DNA from: an uncultured Rhodospirillaceae bacterium
Lineage (GTDB): Bacteria > Pseudomonadota > Alphaproteobacteria > Rhodospirillales > Magnetospirillaceae
Reading direction: 5' to 3'
DNA: 64,000 bases
Assembly (NCBI GenBank): GCA_903901915.1
Contig: CAIUSV010000046.1
Location: forward strand, 84,453 to 148,452
The notes below the pieces were generated by a model that saw only the letters and a list, made by a program, of their open reading frames with translations, was not told the DNA's origin and did no database searches. Position 1 is the stretch's first letter. The number at the start of each line of letters is the position of its first letter. The position numbers were made by a program, and so were the translations under genes. Below, in pieces: positions 8,383 to 16,301 of the stretch.

Positions 8383-9333
8383 CTAGCCGGTTGGGCTGGG
8401 ACCGTTGATCAGCGCCCCCGCCAGCAGAATCAGCCCCATCAGGGTGATGGCCAGCGCCCCCGCCAGGGCCAGGGCGGCGCGGATGCGCCCGCCCATACCG
8501 CTGTCGCCGAAGCGGCGCTCGATCAGACGGTTAAGGCCCAGCGCCCCCATGCCGATGGCGGCGACGGTGACGGCGACCCCCAGGCCCATGGCGAAGGTGG
8601 CGGCGATGCCGACGGCGAACAGTCCGTTGGTCAGGGTGAACAACAGCACCAGGATGGCGCCCGAGCACGGACGCAATCCCACCGCCGCCGCCACCGCGAA
8701 CAAGGCTTTGCGCTCGACCTCGGGGGCCACCTCGTGGTGGTGATGACCGTGGTCGCAACAGCTCGCCTCGCGGTCGTGGCCGTGGTCGTGCGCGTGGTCG
8801 TGGTCGTGGCCGCAGCCCCGGCCGGTGATGGTCCGCCACATCATGATGGCGCCGACGGCGGCGATCATGCCGTAAGAGGCGATCTCCAGCCAGCCGGCAC
8901 CGGCCATCACCGCACGCGGCGCCAGCGCCAACGCCCCGGCCAGGGCGCCGACGATGGCGATGGCCGAAGCCGACTGCACCATGGCGGCGATCAGGCTGGC
9001 GACCAGTCCATGAATGATGCGGGCGCGCCGGGTGGCGAACCAACCGGCAATCACCACCTTGCCGTGACCGGGACCGATGGCGTGGAACACGCCGTACAGA
9101 AACGCGGCGGCAATGATGCCGGCGGCCGGCTCCCACGAGCCGGTTTCCCTCATCGCCGCCAGATGCTGGCGCAAATCGCCGTTCAACTGGCGTTGCAGGG
9201 CGAAACCCCAGGCAACCACCGTGCGCAGCGGCTCGGGCAGATCGCCGCCCGGCGCCGCGCCCTGACCGGGAACCAGGGCGGCCGAGGCCAGCGACGGCCA
9301 CAAGGTCAGCACGGCGGCAAGGATCACTCGCAT
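8383..9333 (-). CDS. NicO-family nickel/cobalt transporter (RcnA-like) with His-rich loop
   Basis: This 316-residue protein has an N-terminal signal-like segment, then six or so membrane helices. The family motif HxxGPGHGK is present (FHAIGPGHGK, residues 83-92). A cytoplasmic or periplasmic loop at residues 174-200 is packed with His, Asp and Cys (GCGHDHDHAHDHGHD, then CCDHGHHHHE), as in metal-binding loops of nickel and cobalt carriers. GLRPCSGAILVLLF is the second conserved motif. The ATG at 9333 gives the expected signal sequence and overlaps the upstream DUF1007 gene by 10 bases. That pairing is common and suggests metal uptake or efflux; direction cannot be read from sequence. Confidence 0.87.
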   Translation of the reverse strand: MRVILAAVLTLWPSLASAALVPGQGAAPGGDLPEPLRTVVAWGFALQRQLNGDLRQHLAAMRETGSWEPAAGIIAAAFLYGVFHAIGPGHGKVVIAGWFATRRARIIHGLVASLIAAMVQSASAIAIVGALAGALALAPRAVMAGAGWLEIASYGMIAAVGAIMMWRTITGRGCGHDHDHAHDHGHDREASCCDHGHHHHEVAPEVERKALFAVAAAVGLRPCSGAILVLLFTLTNGLFAVGIAATFAMGLGVAVTVAAIGMGALGLNRLIERRFGDSGMGGRIRAALALAGALAITLMGLILLAGALINGPSPTG

Positions 9334-9911
9334 ACGATCGACGCCCGTTTGGGAGTGACGACGCCGCCGAAGATGGTGTTGCCCCGATCGGGGCCGATCA
9401 CCACCCGACAACGCTCGGAGCCTTCACCGGTCAGGGTCACCGCCTTGTCGTCGGGAAAATCCATGTCGATGTAGAAGGTCTCTTCATAGGTGGTGAAGCT
9501 GAACGGTGTTTCGCGCGGGTCGATCGGCTGGGGCAGCGGCAGGCGAAAGGCGTAGAGCAGCGAGTCCTTGACCCCCATCACCTTGAAGTCGGTGGCCTCG
9601 TTCCAGACGATGGGCGCACCGCCGGCCTTGGCGTAGGTGAAGTGGCCTTGCGCCTTGGTATCGCGGAACGCCTCGCGTTCGATCGCCTTCATCTCGTCGG
9701 GGTCCAGCTTGCCGTTCTTGTTGGCATCGTAATCCTTGAACAGCGACGACGAGAAGATCGGGTCGAACTTCCAGCCCATGAAAAGGCTGACGATGCGGCC
9801 TTGCTTGAATTCCACCAGGGCGTGGACATCGACCATGACATGGGGATGGGCCAGCGCGGCGGCCGGCGCCAGCAGAACCAGCAGAACGACAAGAGTGATC
9901 AGCCGGCGCAT
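9324..9911 (-). CDS. DUF1007 periplasmic protein with EF-hand
   Basis: This 195-residue protein has a clear signal peptide (cleavage near LAHPHVMVDVH, about residue 21). It shows the DUF1007 hallmarks: HPHVMVD near the mature N-terminus and MGWKFDPIFSSSL. Residues 62-73 (DANKNGKLDPDE) form a textbook EF-hand loop, unusual to see so complete in a bacterial periplasmic protein. DUF1007 genes are usually found beside NicO transporters, as here, which suggests a metal-binding partner. The ATG at 9911 overlaps the end of metC by 13 bases, and the stop overlaps the NicO start, so the three are probably translated as a coupled set. Confidence 0.85.
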   Translation of the reverse strand: MRRLITLVVLLVLLAPAAALAHPHVMVDVHALVEFKQGRIVSLFMGWKFDPIFSSSLFKDYDANKNGKLDPDEMKAIEREAFRDTKAQGHFTYAKAGGAPIVWNEATDFKVMGVKDSLLYAFRLPLPQPIDPRETPFSFTTYEETFYIDMDFPDDKAVTLTGEGSERCRVVIGPDRGNTIFGGVVTPKRASIVCE

Positions 9912-11068
9912 GCCAGACGCTCGAACCCCTTCTCCAGATCGGCCAGCAGGTCGTCGACGTCCTCCAACCCGGCGTGGAAGCGCAGGCTTGGGCCGGCGGG
10001 CGACCAATCGGTGGCGGTGCGCACGACGGCGTGGCCGGTGGTGGGAATCACCAGGCTCTCGAATCCCCCCCAGGAAAAGCCCAGCTTGAAATGGTCGTAG
10101 CCGTCCAGCATGGCGTCCAGGGCGTTTTTCGCCACCGGCTTGAGGATAACCCCGAACAGGCCGCAGGCACCGTCGAAGTCGCGTTGCCACAGGGCGTGGC
10201 CGGGATCGGAGGGCAGCGGCGGATAAAGCACCCGATCCACCTCGGGCCGCGCCTCCAGCCACTTGGCAAGGGCGAGAGCCGTCGCGGCATGGCGCTTCAG
10301 CCGCACCGGCAGGGTGCGCAAGCCGCGTAGGCCGAGATACATCTCCTCGCTGCCGGGACTGTGGCCGAACGCCGCCACCGAGGTCTTGATCCGCAGCCAC
10401 AGATCGGGGTCGGCGACGGTAATGGTGCCCAGCATGGCGTCGGCATGGCCGACGATGTACTTGGTGGCGGCCTGGATCGAGACATCGACGCCCTTGGTGA
10501 ACGGCTGAAAATTCAGCACCCCCCAGGTGTTGTCGATCATCACCACCGCCCCGCCGGCATGGGCGGCGGCGGCAATGGCGGGGATATCCTGGATCTCGAA
10601 GGTCAGCGAACCGGGACTCTCGGTGAACACCACCCGGGTGTTGGGCCGCATCAGCGCCGCGATACCGGCACCGATGAGCGGGTCGTAATAGGTGGTCTCG
10701 ATACCCAGACCGGCCAGCACGGAATCGCAGAACTTCCGGGTCGGGAAATAGGCACCGTCGGTCATCAGCACATGGTCGCCGGCCTTGAGAAAGGCCATCA
10801 GCGCCCCGGTGATCGCCGCCAGTCCGGAAGAGGTGGCGACGGCACGGGCGCCGCCTTCAAGTTCCGCCACCGCCTCCTCCAGGGCGAAGGTGGTGGGCGT
10901 GCCATAGCGGCCATAGCGCACCCCCACGAACGGCGTCTTGCCGCTTTTCTCCATGGCCGCCACCGAGGGATGCAAGATGGTGGAGGCATGGTAGACGGGC
11001 GGATTGACCGCGCCGTGGAATTGCTCGGGGTGGCGGCCGGCGTGAAGGATCCTGGTCTCTTTTTTCAT
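9899..11068 (-). CDS. metC: cystathionine beta-lyase (PLP enzyme)
   Basis: This is a 389-residue Cys/Met-metabolism PLP enzyme. The Schiff-base lysine is Lys203 in QAATKYIVGHADAM. The phosphate-binding and cofactor motifs RYGRYGTPTT, ATSSGLAAI and VVMIDNTWG are all present. Length and motifs match MetC, which splits cystathionine to homocysteine, pyruvate and ammonia. Cystathionine gamma-synthase or lyase cannot be fully excluded without a tree. Genes for cysteine synthase and mercaptopyruvate sulfurtransferase lie nearby, giving a small sulfur amino acid cluster. Its 3' end is coupled to the DUF1007 and NicO genes, an odd link between sulfur and metal functions. Confidence 0.88.
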   Translation of the reverse strand: MKKETRILHAGRHPEQFHGAVNPPVYHASTILHPSVAAMEKSGKTPFVGVRYGRYGTPTTFALEEAVAELEGGARAVATSSGLAAITGALMAFLKAGDHVLMTDGAYFPTRKFCDSVLAGLGIETTYYDPLIGAGIAALMRPNTRVVFTESPGSLTFEIQDIPAIAAAAHAGGAVVMIDNTWGVLNFQPFTKGVDVSIQAATKYIVGHADAMLGTITVADPDLWLRIKTSVAAFGHSPGSEEMYLGLRGLRTLPVRLKRHAATALALAKWLEARPEVDRVLYPPLPSDPGHALWQRDFDGACGLFGVILKPVAKNALDAMLDGYDHFKLGFSWGGFESLVIPTTGHAVVRTATDWSPAGPSLRFHAGLEDVDDLLADLEKGFERLACAG

Positions 11069-11159
11069 GGTATCCGGACGGGGGAATGAAGGGCGGCGGG
11101 CATGGTGACTCGCCCCGGCGGCGGCGCCAAGATCTTTTGTCGTCCTGTCGGAAAAGCTC

Positions 11160-11276
11160 TCAGCCGGCGATCAGGCGGGCCAGCATGGCAAAGACGACCA
11201 GTGCCGCGGCGGCCATGGCGATCAGCGGGGAGTTGTCCCGGGTGGCGACCCGGACTCTTGCCTTACGGTTCCGCAT
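11160..11276 (-). CDS. candidate 38-residue single-helix membrane protein
   Basis: This short frame encodes a basic N-terminus (MRNRKARVRVATR) followed by one hydrophobic stretch rich in Ala, Val, Leu and Met (residues 18-37). GGAGG lies 9 bases before the chosen ATG at 11276; a second in-frame ATG lies three codons upstream but is too close to that site. It ends 91 bases before metC on the same strand and may share its transcript. Such positively charged single-helix peptides are common membrane microproteins. Function unknown; existence is supported only by the ribosome site, codon bias and helix. Confidence 0.5.
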   Translation of the reverse strand: MRNRKARVRVATRDNSPLIAMAAAALVVFAMLARLIAG

Positions 11277-11436
11277 GGAACACATCCTCCATTACCGCCC
11301 TTGATCAGTATGGGGGGATTTTCCCCGGCCATCAATATGCCAACACGATTTTTCGCGGTGACGGCGTCGCCGGTTGAATCCTGGATGAACGATGTACATC
11401 TTCCGAATGTGCGTGGTGCCAACCAGGAGATCCGAT

Positions 11437-11838
11437 ATGGCCCAGAAGCTTTCGTTGCCGAGTATCGCCGCCGTCGCGGGACTGATGCTGTTCGCCGCCC
11501 AGCCGGCCACCGCCGGCGACGTGGCGAAGGAAATCGCCACCGCAGCCGCCCATGCCGGCATGGCGGCGGGATCGGCCGATATGAAGATGGTGCAGGCTCA
11601 TTTACAGCACGTCGTCAACTGTCTGGTCGGCCCCGCCGGCGTCGGCTACGATTCCAACCAGGCCAATCCGTGCAAGGAACAGGGGTTCGGCGCCATTCCC
11701 GACGCGTCCATGGAAAAGAAGGCCCCGCTGGAAGCGGCGCTGAAGATCGTCGAGGACGGAACCAAGGAAACCGACATGGCCAAGGCCAAGGAAAAGGCGA
11801 CCACGGCACAGGCCGCCCTCTCCAAACTGGCGATGTAG
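11437..11838 (+). CDS. small periplasmic protein of unknown function
   Basis: This 133-residue protein has a typical signal peptide (cleavage after QPATAG, about residue 26). The mature part is probably helical and has a distinctive core HLQHVVNCLVGPAG followed by NPCKEQGFGAIPD. The two cysteines could form a disulfide or, with the two histidines, bind metal or heme, but no CxxCH heme motif is present. The C-terminus is Ala/Lys-rich helix. AGGAGA lies 6 bases before the ATG at 11437. It is transcribed towards sseA. I do not recognise the family. Confidence 0.75.
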   Translation: MAQKLSLPSIAAVAGLMLFAAQPATAGDVAKEIATAAAHAGMAAGSADMKMVQAHLQHVVNCLVGPAGVGYDSNQANPCKEQGFGAIPDASMEKKAPLEAALKIVEDGTKETDMAKAKEKATTAQAALSKLAM

Positions 11839-11843
11839 CCCCC

Positions 11844-12704
11844 TCAGCCGCCCTTGCCGATCGGGGTGTCGTCGGCGTTGCCCCACTCGGCCCACGAGCC
11901 GTCGTAGACCGCGACGTTCTGGGCGCCGAGCAGGTGCAACGCCAGGGCGACGGTACAGGCGGTAACGCCGGACCCGCAAGTGGTGGCGATGGGCCGCTTG
12001 GGATCGATGCCGACGGCATCGAAGCGCGCCCGTAACCGCGCCGGCGGCAACATGCAGCGGCTTTCCTCGTCGATCAGATCGGCGAAGGGAACGTTGACCG
12101 ATCCGGGGATATGGCCCTGGAACTTGGTCGGACGCGGCTCGGGCGCCTCACCCTTGAAGCGGGCGGCGGCACGGGCGTCGATGACCTGATCGCGCCCGGC
12201 GGTGATGTTGGCGCGGATGTTTTCCAGGTTGCGGACCAGCAGGTGATTATAGCGGGCGTTGAAGTGACGGTCGCGCGGCACCGGCGGCAAGTCCTCGACC
12301 GGACGCCCCTCGGCCCGCCATTTCGGCAACCCGCCGTCGAGCACAGAGATGTCCTTGTGGCCGAAGGTGCGAAACATCCACCATACCCGGGCGGCGGCGC
12401 TGGTGAAGCCGGTGGCGTCATAGACCACCACCTTGTTGCCGTTGCCCAGGCCAAGCTTGCGTACCTTGCTGGAGAACTTCTCGGGTGGCGGCAGCATGTG
12501 CGGCAACGGCGAGTTGGAATCGGCGATCTCGTCGATGTCGAAGAACACGGCGCCGGGAATATGCTCGGCATCGTACTCCTCGCGGGCGTTGCGCCCCAGC
12601 GACGGCATGAACCACGTCGCGTCCACCACTCTGACGTCGGGTGCGGTCAAGTGGCTGGCCAGCCAGTCGGTGCTGACCAAGGCGTCCGGATTGGCGTAGG
12701 TCAT
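11844..12704 (-). CDS. sseA: 3-mercaptopyruvate sulfurtransferase
   Basis: This 286-residue enzyme has two rhodanese domains. The active-site Cys243 is in the loop CGSGVT, the signature that separates mercaptopyruvate sulfurtransferase from thiosulfate rhodanese. Supporting motifs are EYDAEHIPGAVFFDID in the first domain and GHIPGSVNVPF in the second. The ATG at 12704 has GGGGAG about 7 bases upstream. An in-frame GTG at 12746 would overlap the cysK stop by four bases (GTGA) and is an alternative coupled start. It lies directly downstream of cysK, consistent with cysteine-derived sulfur transfer. Confidence 0.9.
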   Translation of the reverse strand: MTYANPDALVSTDWLASHLTAPDVRVVDATWFMPSLGRNAREEYDAEHIPGAVFFDIDEIADSNSPLPHMLPPPEKFSSKVRKLGLGNGNKVVVYDATGFTSAAARVWWMFRTFGHKDISVLDGGLPKWRAEGRPVEDLPPVPRDRHFNARYNHLLVRNLENIRANITAGRDQVIDARAAARFKGEAPEPRPTKFQGHIPGSVNVPFADLIDEESRCMLPPARLRARFDAVGIDPKRPIATTCGSGVTACTVALALHLLGAQNVAVYDGSWAEWGNADDTPIGKGG

Positions 12705-12742
12705 GGGCGGGCTCCCCTCGTTGTTTCTTGTCGGGAAGCGGT

Positions 12743-13747
12743 TCACCCCAGCCAGTCGGGCGTCGGCAGGTTGCGCTCGCGCAGGAATGCCGGGTTGAAC
12801 AGCTTGCTCTGATAGCGCGTACCATAATCGCAGAGAACTGTCACCACCGTGTGTCCCGGTCCAAGCTTTCGGGCGACCTTGATTGCCGCCGCCACGTTGA
12901 TTCCGCTCGATCCGCCCAGCACCAATCCCTCGCGTTTTACCAGCTCGAAGATCAGGGGCAAGGCTTCCTCATCGCCGACGCGAACCTGATCGTCGATGGG
13001 AGCATCCGCCAGATTGCGGGTAATGCGGCCCTGGCCGATACCCTCGGTGATGGAATTTCCCTCCGCCTTGAGCTCGCCATTGGCATAATGATTGTACAGC
13101 GCCGACCCCATGGGATCGGCCAGCACGATCTTGACCGCCGGATTGTGCTCCTTCAACGCCAGACCGACGCCGGCCAGGGTGCCACCGGTGCCGACGGCGC
13201 AGGTGAACGCATCGACCTTACCGGCGGTCTGGCGCCATATCTCCTGGCCGGTGGTGGCGTAGTGACCCTGCCGGTTGGCCAGATTGTCGAACTGGTTGGC
13301 CCACAGCACTCCGGCCGGCTCGGTCGCCGCCAGTTCCTTGGCCAGGGTCTCGGAATAGCGGACATAATTGCCGGGGTTGGCATAGGGCGCCGCCGGCACC
13401 AGGCGAAGGTCGGCGCCGATCAGGCGCAACATGTCCTTCTTCTCCTGGCTTTGCGTTTCGGGCATGACGATGACGGTGCGATAGCCCAGCGCGTTGCCCA
13501 CCAGGCACAGGCCGATGCCGGTATTGCCGGCGGTGCCCTCGACGATAACGCCGCCCGGCCGGAGGTCGCCCCGGGCCTCGGCGTCGCGCACGATGGCCAG
13601 GGCGGCGCGATCCTTGATCGAGCCGCCGGGGTTGAGGAATTCGGCCTTGCCCAGAATGTCGCAGCCGGTCTCTTCCGAGGCGCGCCCGAGACGGATCAGC
13701 GGGGTATTGCCTATGGTGCCAAGAAAGCCATCACGAATATCCACCAT
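12743..13747 (-). CDS. cysK: cysteine synthase / O-acetylserine sulfhydrylase
   Basis: This is a 334-residue PLP enzyme of the cysteine synthase/CBS family. Lys45 in NPGGSIKDR is the cofactor lysine. The substrate loop EGTAGNTGIGL and phosphate-binding GTGGTLAGVG are intact. It makes cysteine from O-acetylserine and sulfide. Wording of the loop (TAGNTGIG rather than TSGNTGIA) places it in a divergent branch, so a different acceptor is possible. The ATG at 13747 has no Shine-Dalgarno sequence, and the best promoter places the transcript start within a few bases of it, suggesting a leaderless message. A TTG at 13765 is an in-frame alternative. sseA follows directly. Confidence 0.88.
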   Translation of the reverse strand: MVDIRDGFLGTIGNTPLIRLGRASEETGCDILGKAEFLNPGGSIKDRAALAIVRDAEARGDLRPGGVIVEGTAGNTGIGLCLVGNALGYRTVIVMPETQSQEKKDMLRLIGADLRLVPAAPYANPGNYVRYSETLAKELAATEPAGVLWANQFDNLANRQGHYATTGQEIWRQTAGKVDAFTCAVGTGGTLAGVGLALKEHNPAVKIVLADPMGSALYNHYANGELKAEGNSITEGIGQGRITRNLADAPIDDQVRVGDEEALPLIFELVKREGLVLGGSSGINVAAAIKVARKLGPGHTVVTVLCDYGTRYQSKLFNPAFLRERNLPTPDWLG

Positions 13748-13756
13748 AATAAGTGT

Positions 13757-13784
13757 ATTATCCAATTATTGTCCACTTAATGAA
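13757..13784 (-). promoter_or_regulatory. putative cysK promoter in an AT-rich patch
   Basis: On the minus strand TTCATT (13779-13784) and GATAAT (13757-13762) are 16 bases apart. The predicted start is near 13750, three or so bases from the ATG. Short inverted arms (AAGTG at 13751-13755, CACTT at 13774-13778) bracket the -10 region and could be an operator. Confidence 0.4.
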
Positions 13785-13796
13785 ATGTAGCTTGCC

Positions 13797-13830
13797 GCGC
13801 GTGTCCGATCAAGGGGGCGACGACACGCGC
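13797..13830 (-). terminator. hairpin between PilZ gene and cysK
   Basis: Nine-base perfect arms (GCGCGTGTC / GACACGCGC) enclose a 16-base loop. No T-run follows on the minus strand, so it would be a factor-dependent terminator of the PilZ transcript or an upstream element of cysK. Confidence 0.35.
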
Positions 13831-13902
13831 GCGCAGATACCTCCCGGTTGGCGGCAATCAACCGGCGGCCCTCGGAAAGATCGGGACAGTCTGGCGCGAC
13901 GG

Positions 13903-14262
13903 TTATTGATGCTGCTGTTGCGGCAAGTAAATGCGGAACCGCGACGTCATCAGGCCGGCGACGTCATCCAGCGACAGATGCTGGAAAAAGCGGCAGCCGG
14001 CCAGCCCTTCCCTCGTCCACAGCACGACGGCGGGAAAGGCGGTGTTGTTGACATTGTCCACGGTGATCTCGCGCGGCGGCGGGTCCAGGGCGGCCATAAC
14101 CCCCTCCACCTGCTCGAAGCGCAACTTGAAGCCGCCGCGGGAAGCATCGACCATATAGGCGCGCGCCTCGACGCCATCGGCAACGAACACGCCTTCGGTG
14201 CCGCAATGGTGCCGCTGCCACGCCCGTCCGCCGGACTCGGCGGAATTCAGTTCCAATGCCAT
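13903..14262 (-). CDS. PilZ-domain protein, probable c-di-GMP receptor
   Basis: This is a 119-residue single-domain protein. It has the two PilZ ligand elements in the right order: RxxxR at Arg13-Arg17 (RAWQR) and DASRGG at residues 39-44 (the D/NxSxxG motif). The remaining beta-rich sequence ends in a Gln/His tail. PilZ proteins bind cyclic di-GMP and control motility, exopolysaccharide or adhesin release. Start chosen at ATG 14262; the frame is open upstream, but no better ribosome site is visible. It lies downstream of the outer-membrane barrel gene, separated by a strong terminator. Confidence 0.72.
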   Translation of the reverse strand: MALELNSAESGGRAWQRHHCGTEGVFVADGVEARAYMVDASRGGFKLRFEQVEGVMAALDPPPREITVDNVNNTAFPAVVLWTREGLAGCRFFQHLSLDDVAGLMTSRFRIYLPQQQHQ

Positions 14263-14356
14263 CGCACCCGTCCCTGGACAGGAACCCCACTCAACAAAAG
14301 TAAGGCGATTTGGCGTCCCTGTCCATAACCCCCGAGCGATAAATGCATACAAAAGA

Positions 14357-14390
14357 CCCCCGGCGCCCTTCCAAGGACGGAGGCCGGGGG
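14357..14390 (-). terminator. rho-independent terminator of the outer-membrane barrel gene
   Basis: A GC-rich stem (CCCCCGGC / GCCGGGGG, eight perfect pairs) is followed on the minus strand by TCTTTTG. It lies 27 bases past the barrel gene stop. Confidence 0.75.
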
Positions 14391-14416
14391 CCGGAAGGGG
14401 GACGGGAGGACCGGAC

Positions 14417-16012
14417 CTAGAACTTCACGACCACCGAGGTCTCGCCCAGATACCAAGTGCCGCTGTTGGGCGTACCGGCGGCCACACCGCCATAGGTGTT
14501 GAGGTACTGCTTGTACCCCGACCCGGAACGGGCGATGCCGAGGGCACCGGACAGCGACACGTTGTCGGTGATGGTCCATTCGGCGGTAAAGTCGATTTCA
14601 TGCGCCAGACTGTCCGACGTGATCGCCGCGCCGCCGACACCGACAAACTGGTTCTTGTTATCGTAATTGTAGATATAGCCAAGAACGCTCAACTTCAGAT
14701 CGTCGCGCGGATTGACCGACATCACCAGCTGATTGATGTTCACGTTGCTGTTGGAGATGACGTAGTTGCCGACGATCTCGCCGATGAACCAGGTGCCGAA
14801 GCCTCGCGTGATGGCGTTGTAGAAGTAGGGATCATACGCCTTCTTGGTGGTGTCGTTGGGATTGCCGTCACCACTGAAGTGGGCATAGCGGTAGGACAGC
14901 TTGGGCGTCCACGGCACGGTCGACAACTGGTAACCGGGCTCGAGATACCAGGCGTTGGCGCTGACCTTGTAGCCGGCCTTGCCGTTGCTTTCGTAGACAT
15001 AGTTGCCATACAGCGAGAAGTCCTCGGCGAAGGGCAGGAAGTTGCCGCCGACATGGGCGGAGAACACGTTCATGCCGTCGCGATTGGACGTCAGGGTATT
15101 GGTGATGTTGAGGTTGGTCAGGGCGCCCCTGGAGACCTCGCTGCTGGCGAAGCTGAAGGGACCGGAAGCCTTGGCGTCAAGCACATGGAAGAAGGTCAGG
15201 CCGGCGTACCACTTGCGGTCGGCGAAGTTGGAGGCGCCGTCCTTGGCCGGCTTGCCTTCCTCGGCGGCCACGGTCTCGAACCACTCGACGTTGCCGCCGA
15301 AAACCTTGGTCTTGGCGAAGTCGAGCGACGGGGACAGCTTGTGCTGCGCCGTCTCGTTCTGAAGATAGAACACGTCGCCGCGGATCGGGCCGGTAGCGAC
15401 CTTGGCGAGACCGGTCTGCGAGAAGGCGGTGCGCGACTGGGTCCAGAACATGCCGCGCTGACCGGCGTTGAACACGCCGTTGCTGATCAGGAAGCCGTCG
15501 GCGACCCGAAAGCTTTGACGGCCGCCCGACAGGTCCAGGGCGTTCTCGTCCAGGCCCAGGCCTTCCAGCACCTTGCCCGACTTCCAGCCGCCGTAGCCGT
15601 TCTCGATATCGATCAGCAGCGGATGGCCATAGGTGGTGGACAACAGGCTGGCGTCGCCGTCGCCGCCGGTCATGGTCAGTTCGGCGCTGACGTCGCCATA
15701 GAAGGTACCGGCCTTCTCGGTCTCGTAGGACGCCTTCAACTCGGGATGCAGGAAGGTCTCGGTCCAGGCCGGATGGCCGGTGATGCGCCGGCCGATGGCG
15801 CCCTGGCCGTTGTTGGTCCAGGTGCCGGTCTTGAACTGGGCGCCGGGGGAAACGAACCCGGTGATGCCGCCGACGAAAGCGCCATCGATCTTCAGGCCCT
15901 CATGGTCGAACAGCGACACGTCGGCGGCGGCGGGAAACGCCGCCAGCCCCACGACCGCGGACAGGATCGCGCCAGAAATCAAACCACGGCTGCGAAGATC
16001 ATTGCGCTTCAT
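14417..16012 (-). CDS. outer-membrane beta-barrel protein (alginate-export/porin-like)
   Basis: This is a 531-residue protein with a signal peptide (cleavage near FPAAADVSLFDHEG, about residue 30). The mature sequence alternates short amphipathic beta strands rich in Tyr, Trp, Phe and Gly, and ends in ETSVVVKF, the terminal-Phe signal for outer-membrane insertion. LDLSGGRQSFRVADGFL resembles the AlgE/alginate-export family of 18-strand channels, so it is a specific porin or polymer exporter; substrate unknown. The ATG at 16012 has GAGGGAG 6 bases upstream. It is encoded downstream of the giant gene on the same strand, 279 bases away. Confidence 0.8.
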   Translation of the reverse strand: MKRNDLRSRGLISGAILSAVVGLAAFPAAADVSLFDHEGLKIDGAFVGGITGFVSPGAQFKTGTWTNNGQGAIGRRITGHPAWTETFLHPELKASYETEKAGTFYGDVSAELTMTGGDGDASLLSTTYGHPLLIDIENGYGGWKSGKVLEGLGLDENALDLSGGRQSFRVADGFLISNGVFNAGQRGMFWTQSRTAFSQTGLAKVATGPIRGDVFYLQNETAQHKLSPSLDFAKTKVFGGNVEWFETVAAEEGKPAKDGASNFADRKWYAGLTFFHVLDAKASGPFSFASSEVSRGALTNLNITNTLTSNRDGMNVFSAHVGGNFLPFAEDFSLYGNYVYESNGKAGYKVSANAWYLEPGYQLSTVPWTPKLSYRYAHFSGDGNPNDTTKKAYDPYFYNAITRGFGTWFIGEIVGNYVISNSNVNINQLVMSVNPRDDLKLSVLGYIYNYDNKNQFVGVGGAAITSDSLAHEIDFTAEWTITDNVSLSGALGIARSGSGYKQYLNTYGGVAAGTPNSGTWYLGETSVVVKF

Positions 16013-16252
16013 CGGTAACTCCCTCGTCTAACGGCCTTGCGGACTACCCACCGTTACGCAACCGGCGTGCCAGCCTATGCCGCTTGAAATTCCGCCCTCG
16101 AACCGACAACGCGCCGAACGGCGCTGCCGCTTTCATGTGCAGAGACCTTGTACATGACCGAATGTTAAGCAGACAACCGGGTTTTCGCCATTTTGCGCCC
16201 TGACTGCGGGAAATCGGCGAAATGTTGCCAAAAAGACACGCACAACCAGCGA

Positions 16253-16271
16253 CTGCCCACAAAGCGGGCAG
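16253..16271 (-). terminator. candidate hairpin after the giant gene
   Basis: Arms CTGCCC / GGGCAG enclose a 7-base loop. On the minus strand a TCTTTTT run occurs only about 18 bases further on, so termination is uncertain. Confidence 0.35.
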
Positions 16272-16281
16272 CCACCACCCT

Positions 16282-16301
16282 GGCGGGCTGATCAGCCCGC
16301 C
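16282..16301 (-). repeat. perfect 20-base palindrome containing the giant gene's stop codon
   Basis: Both arms are ten bases (GGCGGGCTGA / TCAGCCCGCC) with no loop. The giant gene's TGA stop (16292-16294) is inside it. With the adjacent hairpin at 16253-16271 it could stabilise or end the very long transcript. Confidence 0.6.

Noticed and set aside
16134..16156. CATGT/ACATG inverted repeat upstream of the barrel gene as a regulator site
   Set aside because: Five-base arms with a 13-base spacer are easily met by chance and match no known consensus.
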